Assembly (NCBI GenBank): GCA_963624975.1
Contig: CAVFRF010000003.1
Span: forward strand, 1 to 7,472
Length of the DNA stretch: 7,472 nt
Reading direction: 5' to 3'
Source: CAVLCC01 sp963624975
GTDB lineage: Bacteria > Actinomycetota > Coriobacteriia > Coriobacteriales > CADBOM01
Made by a program: the position numbers and the translations under genes. The notes under the pieces were generated by a model that was not told where the DNA came from, searched no databases, and saw nothing but the letters and a program-made list of their open reading frames with translations. Below, piece after piece: positions 1 through 4,199 of this stretch. Positions within the stretch are counted from its first letter, which is position 1; the number at the start of each line of letters is the position of its first letter.

Positions 1-161
1 ACACGTTTCCAGCGCACACATTGTAGGTGCCAGAACTGAAAGAAACGTGAAAGCTGCGGCAGTATCGGCGCGCTCACCGTCGCGACTGCACCGGAACCGC
101 GCTCACCGTCGCGGCCCTCGCGGGCGCTCGCCCCACCGCCGCTGCCGCGCTCGCCGTGCAG
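1..161. other. Non-coding 3' flank of the cob operon
   Basis: No convincing gene is visible. The outer part carries an 8-bp inverted repeat, CACGTTTC at 2-9 and GAAACGTG at 42-49, with a 32-base loop. The part next to the operon is GC-rich, with a direct repeat and a small hairpin (GGGC/GCCC on the minus strand) just after the last stop codon. Neither hairpin is followed by a T-tract on the minus strand, so I see no standard intrinsic terminator for the operon here. Termination may be Rho-dependent or lie beyond the window. Confidence 0.6.
69..113. repeat. 16-bp direct repeat, two copies 29 bases apart
   Basis: The sequence CGCGCTCACCGTCGCG occurs at 69-84 and again, identical, at 98-113. 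A degraded third version, CGCGCTCGCCGTGCAG, lies near 146-161 and runs up to the stop codon of the last cob gene. The copies are in non-coding DNA. This looks like a small tandem duplication in the operon's 3' flank; no function can be read from it. Confidence 0.7.
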
Positions 162-506
162 CTACTCCTTGATGACCATCGGCAAGCCTGCGACCAGGCG
201 CACCACCTTGCTGGCGCGCTTTGCCAGCTGCACGCACAGCCGGCCCGTCTGCTCGCGGGCATCGCGTTGCTGTCTGGTAGCCGGAATCACTCCGCTGCCC
301 ACCTCGTCGCATACCACGACCGCCTTGGCGCTCAGCGCATCCAGCAGCTCGTGCGCGGCCATGGGGTCGGCCGCCACCACGTCCTGCAGGTTGTACACCA
401 CCTCGGCCTCGCCGATCTTGCCGTCATCGATCTGCTCGTCGGTGTATCCCATCGACTTCACATAGTCGAGCTTGCCCGCTCCCGACCCGCCAATTACCAA
501 GATCAT
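162..506 (-). CDS. Short CobU-like protein (adenosylcobinamide kinase/guanylyltransferase family), 114 aa
   Basis: Last gene of the operon. Residues 1-13 form a CobU-like strand and P-loop (GGSGAGKL at 6-13), but the Ser/Thr that normally follows the P-loop lysine is Leu. Residues 62-75 (VVVCDEVGSGVIP region) match the conserved CobU segment VTNEVGxGIVP. The C-terminus (residues 76-113: TRQQRDAREQTGRLC, then LVAGLPMVIK) matches the CobU tail. CobU is usually about 180 aa. Here the middle is missing, including the HxxR region whose histidine carries GMP in Salmonella CobU. The ATG overlaps the cobS stop by 4 bases (ATGA), with GGAGG about 10 bases upstream, so translation is probably coupled. 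From memory, similar short GKLDY proteins sit beside cobU and cobS in some anaerobic Firmicutes; automatic annotation as a bifunctional enzyme is probably wrong. Membership of the CobU fold is likely; the activity is unknown. Confidence 0.85.
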   Translation of the reverse strand: MILVIGGSGAGKLDYVKSMGYTDEQIDDGKIGEAEVVYNLQDVVAADPMAAHELLDALSAKAVVVCDEVGSGVIPATRQQRDAREQTGRLCVQLAKRASKVVRLVAGLPMVIKE

Positions 507-1288
507 AGTCCGATTGCCTCCACCAAAGCCACGACCGCCACAAGCGCAATTTCGAGAACTTGCAGGTAGAACCCCGAAAGGTCGCCGCTCATTCCGCCAA
601 ATTGCCTCTTGGACATCACATACAGATACAGCGAGATCAGAAGCGTCACGCCGATGAACAGCGTGGCGGCAAACCATCCCACGAACACATAGGCGTACGC
701 GATCTGCGCCGCCAGCAGGAAGAACAGGATGACGAGGGCGCCCTTCTTGTTGGCCGACCCCCTGAAGGTGCTGAGCAGCCCCTCGTGGGAGCTGCCGGGA
801 TACGAAATGCTCACGATGCCGCTCATGGTGCGCACCCACACCGGGATGAGGCACATCATCATCGCGGTGCGAATCCAGTCGCTGCCAATATACTGCAGCT
901 GCGCAGCGATGGCGAAGTAGCAGATCAGGTACGCGCTGATGCCGATGCCGGCAAACGCCCCGATGTTGGAATCCTTGAGGATCTGGCGCTTCTTCTCCTG
1001 CGAAGCGTGGCTCGAAAGCGCGTCCACGGTGTCGGCGAAGCCGTCGATATGGATGCCGCCGGTAATGAGCAGAGGAATCGCCATGGCCACGAGCGCCATG
1101 ATCATGCGGTCCACCTGCAGAAGCGAGGCCAGGAACAGCCACACGCCCATGAGCAGGCCCACCACGGCACCCACCAGCGGAAACGCCGCCAGCGTGTAGC
1201 GCATGCTGCGCTCGCTCCAGTCTATGTTGGGCATCTTGATGGTCGAGAACATCGAGAACGCCCTGATTATCGACCTTATCAGAGTCAT
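503..1288 (-). CDS. cobS: Adenosylcobinamide-GDP ribazoletransferase (cobalamin-5'-phosphate synthase) CobS
   Basis: CobS is an integral membrane enzyme that joins adenosylcobinamide-GDP to alpha-ribazole or its 5'-phosphate, giving adenosylcobalamin or its phosphate. At 261 aa it has the family's usual length. Family signatures are clear: GGIHIDGFADTVDAL at residues 77-91 (acidic residues expected to bind metal), QILKDSNIG at 102-110, and FGGMSGDLSGF at 230-240. Several hydrophobic stretches (about 33-55, 61-77, 109-130, 141-160, 184-223 and 243-260) fit a multi-pass inner membrane protein. The start ATG overlaps the cobU stop (ATGA), with AAGGAG about 9 bases upstream. Its substrates are the products of CobU and CobT, both encoded just upstream in the same transcript. 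Confidence 0.97.
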   Translation of the reverse strand: MTLIRSIIRAFSMFSTIKMPNIDWSERSMRYTLAAFPLVGAVVGLLMGVWLFLASLLQVDRMIMALVAMAIPLLITGGIHIDGFADTVDALSSHASQEKKRQILKDSNIGAFAGIGISAYLICYFAIAAQLQYIGSDWIRTAMMMCLIPVWVRTMSGIVSISYPGSSHEGLLSTFRGSANKKGALVILFFLLAAQIAYAYVFVGWFAATLFIGVTLLISLYLYVMSKRQFGGMSGDLSGFYLQVLEIALVAVVALVEAIGL

Positions 1289-1944
1289 ACTGCTTCACTC
1301 CTTGCGTTCTGCAGGGCGGCGGTCTGCGCCGCTGCGCCCGCTGCACGAGAGCTGTAGCTCACGAGCGACGCGCCTCCCATGGGGTGCTCCAGGTCGGCCG
1401 CGGCAAACTCGCCGCCATCGACCATTGGCAGCTCCCCCTTCATCACTATAGGGATTCCGCATACCAGCTCGAACACGGCATCGGCCTTCGCGGCAAGCTC
1501 TCGGTTGATGTAGCCAAGCGCATCCACGTACCTGGGGGTGAGGTCGTCGTAGTCGTGGAACTCCGACCCCACGTCGTTGGTAACCACCACGAGGTTGCGG
1601 CACCTTTGCGCCAGGTCCAGCACCCCCTCCACGATCTTGTGCCGAGGGTCGCACATGTTGCCCTGCGCGTCGAACATCTCGTTGCTGGTGAGGTTGCAGA
1701 TGCACTCCAGCAGCACCGAGGCATCGGCGGGAACCTCCACGTCGGCGATGTTGGTCTGAGCCTCGATGGTGGCAAAGCCCTTCTGCGCGCGCATGCGGCG
1801 GTGCCGGTCGATCTTGGCCAGGCTTTCCTCGCCGTAGGGCTGCATCGTGGCTATATATATGCGCGGTTGGCCGTAGCGGCACACCAACGACTCGGCGTAC
1901 GTGCTCTTGCCGCACGCCGAGCCACCTGTGAGCAGGTAGAACAT
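1285..1944 (-). CDS. cobU: Adenosylcobinamide kinase / adenosylcobinamide-phosphate guanylyltransferase CobU
   Basis: CobU phosphorylates adenosylcobinamide and then transfers GMP to give adenosylcobinamide-GDP, the substrate of CobS. Visible elements are the P-loop GGSACGKS (residues 7-14), IYIAT (29-33), the IDRHRRMR segment with His48 as the likely guanylylated residue, LLECICNLTSNEMF (78-91), VTNDVGSE (121-128) and a C-terminal VCGIPIVMK (161-169). The 121-128 block departs from the usual VTNEVGxGIVP: Asp replaces Glu and the GIVP part is absent, while the short paralogue at the operon's end keeps it. Residues 170-219 are an extra Ala-rich tail beyond the normal end of about 180 residues. 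The ATG shares one base with the cobT stop (TAATG), with GGAGGGGAG just upstream. Family assignment is firm; full bifunctionality is expected but not proven by the motifs. Confidence 0.94.
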   Translation of the reverse strand: MFYLLTGGSACGKSTYAESLVCRYGQPRIYIATMQPYGEESLAKIDRHRRMRAQKGFATIEAQTNIADVEVPADASVLLECICNLTSNEMFDAQGNMCDPRHKIVEGVLDLAQRCRNLVVVTNDVGSEFHDYDDLTPRYVDALGYINRELAAKADAVFELVCGIPIVMKGELPMVDGGEFAAADLEHPMGGASLVSYSSRAAGAAAQTAALQNARSEAV

Positions 1945-3146
1945 TACTCCCCTCCCAGAGGAACGTAGGCTTCGATCTGTATGTCGTCAAACGACACCAT
2001 TTCCGCGTACACTGCCAGCCCCATGTCCAGCAGCGGCATGGCGCACACGGCTCCGGTGCCCTCTCCAAGGTGCATGCCTGCGCATATGAGCGGACGCAGG
2101 TTCAGCTCCTCGAGAATCCTGGGGGCCGCAGGCTCGCTCGAGATGTGGCTCGCGAGCATGGCGACTCTAGACCCTCGACACATTCTATATGCAACCAGGG
2201 CCGCACAAGCCGAGATTAGGCCATCGATTAGAATCGGCACCTTGCAGATGGCACCGCCGAGGAACACTCCCACGAGGCCCGCGATGTCGAAGCCGCCGAG
2301 CTTGGCCAGGCAATCCAGCGCGTTGCCGGGGTCGGGCTGGTTGACCTCGATGCCCTTGTGGATTGCAGCCACCTTGCGCTGCAGCCCCTCGTCGGAGAGG
2401 CCGGCGCCACGGCCCGTGACCTGCTCGACCGGCATGTCCATGAGAATCGAGGCCAGCGCGCTCGACGTGGTGGTGTTGCCGATGCCCATCTCGCCGGTGG
2501 CGATGAGCTTGTAGCCCAGTTGCGAGAGCGCGGCCACGACCTCGATGCCGGCGGCTATAGCCTGCCACGCCTGAGCGCGGGTCATGGCAGGCTGCTTCGT
2601 GAAGTTGGCGGTCTGCGGAGCGACCTGCCTGTCGATGGTGCCTGGAGCGTCGAACACCATGCCCATGTTCACCGCCAGCGTGTCGGCGTTGCCAACGTTG
2701 GCCATGCGGCACACCGAGGTGTCGTCATGCACGATGTTGCCCGCCACGATGGCGGTCACGTCCTGGCCGGTTTGGGTGATACCCTCTTCCACCACGCCGT
2801 TGTCGGCGCACATCACGACCACGGCTCGCTTGTCGAGCTTCACGTTCGGCGTGCCCGTGAGGCCCGCGATGCGAATCACGTCGTCCTCCAGCGCGCCCAG
2901 GCTCTCGAGCGGCTTGGCTATCGCATCCCAGTTCTTCTTGCACGCGCCCGCGGCAGCCTCGTCGTAGGGCGCGATGGCGGCCGCTATCTGCGCAATCTTG
3001 CTGTCGCAGTCCACGCTCGGATCCAGCAGCGCCTCCGCCAGAGCCGCCGCTTTCGCAGTCGCAGTCGCATCGGTGGGCATGCCGGCCGGCGCATCGGCGC
3101 TCATCTCGCCAGTTCGCTTCAGATACTCTTCAACGTCGTTGTTCAT
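1944..3146 (-). CDS. cobT: Nicotinate-nucleotide--dimethylbenzimidazole phosphoribosyltransferase CobT
   Basis: CobT transfers the phosphoribosyl group of nicotinate mononucleotide to the lower-ligand base (5,6-dimethylbenzimidazole or another benzimidazole or purine), making alpha-riboside phosphate for CobS. Motifs in order are ADNGVVEEG (residues 114-122), GEMGIGNTTT (218-227, Glu219 probably an active-site acid), GRGAGLSDEG (245-254) and HLGEGTGA (359-366, with Glu362 at the position of the catalytic Glu317 of the Salmonella enzyme). At 400 aa it is about 45-50 residues longer than typical CobT; the excess is an acidic, Ala-rich N-terminus. The ATG at 3146 is the first possible one because a TGA lies in frame only 7 bases upstream (3153-3155). 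The ribosome site is weak (AGGAAAGCGAG lies 9 or more bases upstream). It is the first gene of the four-gene operon. Base preference cannot be read from the sequence. Confidence 0.96.
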   Translation of the reverse strand: MNNDVEEYLKRTGEMSADAPAGMPTDATATAKAAALAEALLDPSVDCDSKIAQIAAAIAPYDEAAAGACKKNWDAIAKPLESLGALEDDVIRIAGLTGTPNVKLDKRAVVVMCADNGVVEEGITQTGQDVTAIVAGNIVHDDTSVCRMANVGNADTLAVNMGMVFDAPGTIDRQVAPQTANFTKQPAMTRAQAWQAIAAGIEVVAALSQLGYKLIATGEMGIGNTTTSSALASILMDMPVEQVTGRGAGLSDEGLQRKVAAIHKGIEVNQPDPGNALDCLAKLGGFDIAGLVGVFLGGAICKVPILIDGLISACAALVAYRMCRGSRVAMLASHISSEPAAPRILEELNLRPLICAGMHLGEGTGAVCAMPLLDMGLAVYAEMVSFDDIQIEAYVPLGGE

Positions 3147-3168
3147 GCAAAATCACTCGCTTTCCTAT

Positions 3169-3266
3169 ATATATGCGCATCTTCCGATGCGTCTTCATCC
3201 CTGGACCGCCCGATGCGTCTGCGGCATTCGGGCACGCGCAAAGACGCGGCGGGCATGCGCATATAT
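3169..3266. repeat. 12-bp inverted repeat in the cobT leader
   Basis: ATATATGCGCAT at 3169-3180 and its exact reverse complement ATGCGCATATAT at 3255-3266 flank 74 bases. Each arm itself contains the palindrome ATGCGCAT. The near arm ends 2 bases from the AGGAAAG that may serve as the cobT ribosome site, and the far arm overlaps a candidate -10. It could be a pair of regulator sites, or an mRNA stem that affects access to the cobT ribosome site. Function is inferred only. Confidence 0.6.
3184..3220. repeat. 11-bp direct repeat CCGATGCGTCT, two copies
   Basis: CCGATGCGTCT occurs at 3184-3194 and 3210-3220, 26 bases apart start to start, inside the loop of the 12-bp inverted repeat. The core CCGATGC also occurs in both arms of the inverted repeat upstream of the riboswitch (4072-4121) and at 3437-3443 on the minus strand. 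The same 7-mer occurs in coding DNA as well, so only the exact 11-bp copies are notable. Confidence 0.55.
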
Positions 3267-3287
3267 CGCGCACGCCAGTCGTTTCAA
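3260..3287 (-). promoter_or_regulatory. Candidate sigma-70-like promoter proximal to cobT
   Basis: On the minus strand TTGAAA (3282-3287) is followed after 16 bases by TATATG (3260-3265). This is 5/6 and 4/6 agreement with TTGACA and TATAAT. It lies just downstream of the 13-bp terminator stem and about 110 bases before the cobT ATG, so it could give the operon a start that escapes the riboswitch. The call rests on short motif matches only. Confidence 0.3.
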
Positions 3288-3300
3288 TTTGATGTGGTGT

Positions 3301-3345
3301 GAAAACAAAGGAGAGGAGGCGAGGACATCGAAGTCCTCGCCTCCT
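3301..3345 (-). terminator. Strong 13-bp terminator-like hairpin upstream of cobT
   Basis: AGGAGGCGAGGAC at 3314-3326 pairs perfectly with GTCCTCGCCTCCT at 3333-3345. The loop is six bases, read as TTCGAT on the minus strand. After the stem the minus strand continues CTCCTTTGTTTTC, a T-rich but interrupted tail, whereas the plus strand has no T-run after it. It therefore acts, if at all, on minus-strand transcripts heading for cobT. It could be a second attenuator in the cob leader or the end of a small RNA. Confidence 0.7.
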
Positions 3346-3457
3346 GTGCAAGCCGCGCCGTACCCTAGGGGTGATAGGGTGGGTAGGAGGTACACGGCCT
3401 ACCTTTTGGACCTTGTGGGAGGCCCATTGCGTTTGAATGCATCGGAGTTGTCTCCGA
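3301..3457 (-). ncRNA. Unassigned structured leader or small RNA upstream of cobT
   Basis: Five hairpins follow one another on the minus strand: TCGGAG/CTCCGA with a four-base loop (3442-3457), GGGCC/GGTCC (3408-3425), GGTAGG/CCTACC (3382-3403), ACCCTA/TAGGGT (3362-3380), and the 13-bp terminator stem with its T-rich tail. The GGGCC/GGTCC stem uses a G-U pair that exists only in minus-strand RNA, which supports this strand. I recognise no riboswitch consensus in it; it lacks a B12 box and a true T-box sequence. It may be a second regulatory stage of the cob leader or a separate RNA. No clear promoter of its own was found. Confidence 0.4.
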
Positions 3458-3767
3458 ATACTTGGGTTATTGCTTGAAACCTAGCCACGGGGTTTGATAT
3501 GGCTTTGGATTGGTTTCGATGTGGCAGAAATGTCTGCAGGCAACGGTTGGCACCAAGCATGTTAAAAGATTGAGGAGTGCTTGGAATTGCTCGATTATCG
3601 CTCTGTGATTAGAAAGGGGGTCAGCGAAAGGAGTCGGATATCTCAATTCGGCATCACATTCGAGCCTTCGCTATGGCAAGTAGCTGTGGCAGTGAGCACC
3701 TTGGTGTCGAGAACCGGTACCTTGAAATCATGAATGAGCGGGACTGTGGATCCGCCCCATGGGCAAC
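3458..3767. other. Low-GC non-coding stretch between the two terminators
   Basis: No open frame of convincing length or quality occurs on either strand. The block 3541-3600 has 27 G or C of 60, far below the neighbouring genes. Small inverted repeats are present: CCAAGCA/TGCTTGG with an 18-base loop, GCAGA/TCTGC, and TGTGAT at 3604-3609 with ATCACA at 3653-3658. None forms a recognisable element. It could be long leader sequence or the remains of lost DNA. Confidence 0.5.
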
Positions 3768-3800
3768 AAAAAAGGTACATCTGAGAATCTCAGCTGTACC
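3768..3800 (-). terminator. Intrinsic terminator downstream of the cobalamin riboswitch
   Basis: On the minus strand GGTACA pairs with TGTACC and CTGAG with CTCAG around a three-base loop, giving an 11-bp stem with one mismatch (3774-3800). Six T residues (3768-3773) follow directly. This is a textbook Rho-independent terminator and works only in the minus direction. It starts 80 bases after the end of the riboswitch, and 4 bases after the stop codon of the small open frame at 3805-3870. It is probably the expression platform or part of it. Confidence 0.88.
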
Positions 3801-3804
3801 CGAA

Positions 3805-3870
3805 TTATGCTCCCATGACCGACGCTGGCAATACGTCGGCTTCAATGGCGCAATAACTCGTTACAACCAT
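3805..3870 (-). CDS. Putative 21-aa leader peptide controlled by the riboswitch
   Basis: An ATG at 3870 opens a frame of 21 codons ending in TAA at 3805-3807; the peptide begins MVVTSYCAIEADVLP. AGGAG (3879-3883) lies 8 bases before the ATG, an ideal ribosome site, and its first three bases (AGG) belong to the 3' strand of the riboswitch P1 stem. Ligand-bound P1 should therefore hide it. The stop codon is 4 bases from the terminator stem, so a ribosome ending translation would cover the stem's 5' arm. The peptide resembles nothing I know and shows no run of a regulatory codon. It may be a true leader peptide, the remnant start of a lost B12-regulated gene, or chance. Confidence 0.45.
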   Translation of the reverse strand: MVVTSYCAIEADVLPASVMGA

Positions 3871-3880
3871 TAAAAACTCT

Positions 3881-4052
3881 CCTGAGCAGGTCTTCTGACT
3901 TGCGGTTTTGCAACCTCAAAGGTTGCGCGAAGCTCCCGCCTTCCCAGACAACGTCCAGTGGCTTGAGGAAGCTTCTCACCGTTCACAGCGGCGGTACCGT
4001 TCGGGCATCTCACCCGATTCTCTCTTAGCCATCCAACAGGATGGAACTCAGG
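3881..4052 (-). promoter_or_regulatory. Cobalamin (AdoCbl) riboswitch
   Basis: The minus strand carries the class hallmarks in order: P1 5' strand CCTGAG (4047-4052), a CCATCC/GGATGG hairpin (4029-4044), the core segment with GAATCGGGTGAGATGCCCGA followed by ACCGCCGCTGTGA, then CACTGG and CTGGGAAGGCGGG, the hairpin GCAACC/GGTTGC, the B12 box AGTCAGAAGACCTGC (3886-3900), and the P1 3' strand CTCAGG (3881-3886). Known riboswitches of this family bind adenosyl- or other cobalamins and repress synthesis or transport genes. Downstream lie a ribosome site, a 21-codon frame and an intrinsic terminator, and the cob operon about 735 bases on. The likely target is the cobTUS operon, unless a nearer target gene has been lost. 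Confidence 0.97.
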
Positions 4053-4071
4053 CGTATTCGTTTTTCAAGGA

Positions 4072-4121
4072 ACCGATGCTTCTTACGCAGCTCCTAGGTT
4101 AGCCCGTTTGAAAGCATCGGT
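4072..4121. repeat. 10-bp inverted repeat overlapping the riboswitch promoter
   Basis: ACCGATGCTT at 4072-4081 and AAGCATCGGT at 4112-4121 are exact reverse complements separated by 30 bases. One arm overlaps the candidate -35 element and the other lies just after the expected transcription start. This layout suits a pair of operator half-sites that a regulator could bridge. If transcription starts further upstream it would instead form an RNA stem directly preceding riboswitch P1. Confidence 0.6.
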
Positions 4122-4124
4122 CAA
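4096..4124 (-). promoter_or_regulatory. Candidate promoter of the riboswitch transcript
   Basis: On the minus strand TTGACC (4119-4124) is followed by a 17-base spacer and TAACCT (4096-4101). The -35 agrees at 5/6 positions and the -10 at 3/6 with the sigma-70 consensus. Transcription would begin near 4088-4090, about 37 bases before riboswitch P1, which is a sensible distance. It lies in the gap after the ATPase gene. Confidence 0.45.
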
Positions 4125-4199
4125 CCCCAAATTTCCAAATCCACTCAATTTTTTGCAAGCTGCAAGCAGCTCGGCACGTAGCCGCGCAATCATACGACT

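Noticed and set aside
560..1357. Long plus-strand open frame of 265 codons opposite cobS
   Set aside because: It is His/Arg/Ala-rich with no recognisable domain, and cobS on the other strand has all family motifs. Open antisense frames are expected in GC-rich genes.
1851..1864. 14-bp match CTATATATATGCGC between cobU and the cobT leader (3165-3178)
   Set aside because: In cobU it encodes the conserved RIYIA strand, so the match to the leader is most simply chance in a low-complexity TA run.
2358..3302. Long plus-strand open frame of 314 codons opposite cobT
   Set aside because: It mirrors the GC bias of cobT; the composition (runs of His, Arg, Ala) is typical of a shadow frame, and cobT is beyond doubt.
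3340..3375. T-box-like sequence (AGGGTACGGCGCGG on the minus strand) before a terminator
   Set aside because: The consensus AGGGTGGNACCGCG is not matched in the middle, no Stem I or specifier loop is seen, and cob genes are not known T-box targets.
3604..3658. TGTGAT...ATCACA as a CRP-type site
   Set aside because: The half-sites are 43 bases apart instead of about 6, so they do not form such an operator.
3654..3873. Small open frames of 63 and 66 codons on opposite strands in the gap
   Set aside because: They run through the terminator hairpin and low-GC DNA, have no good ribosome site, and show no recognisable protein features.
4149..4173. Hairpin CGAGCTG/CAGCTTG with a run of six identical bases as a terminator for the ATPase gene
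   Set aside because: On the minus strand the hairpin is followed by A residues, not T; on the plus strand the T-run precedes the hairpin. Neither orientation fits an intrinsic terminator.
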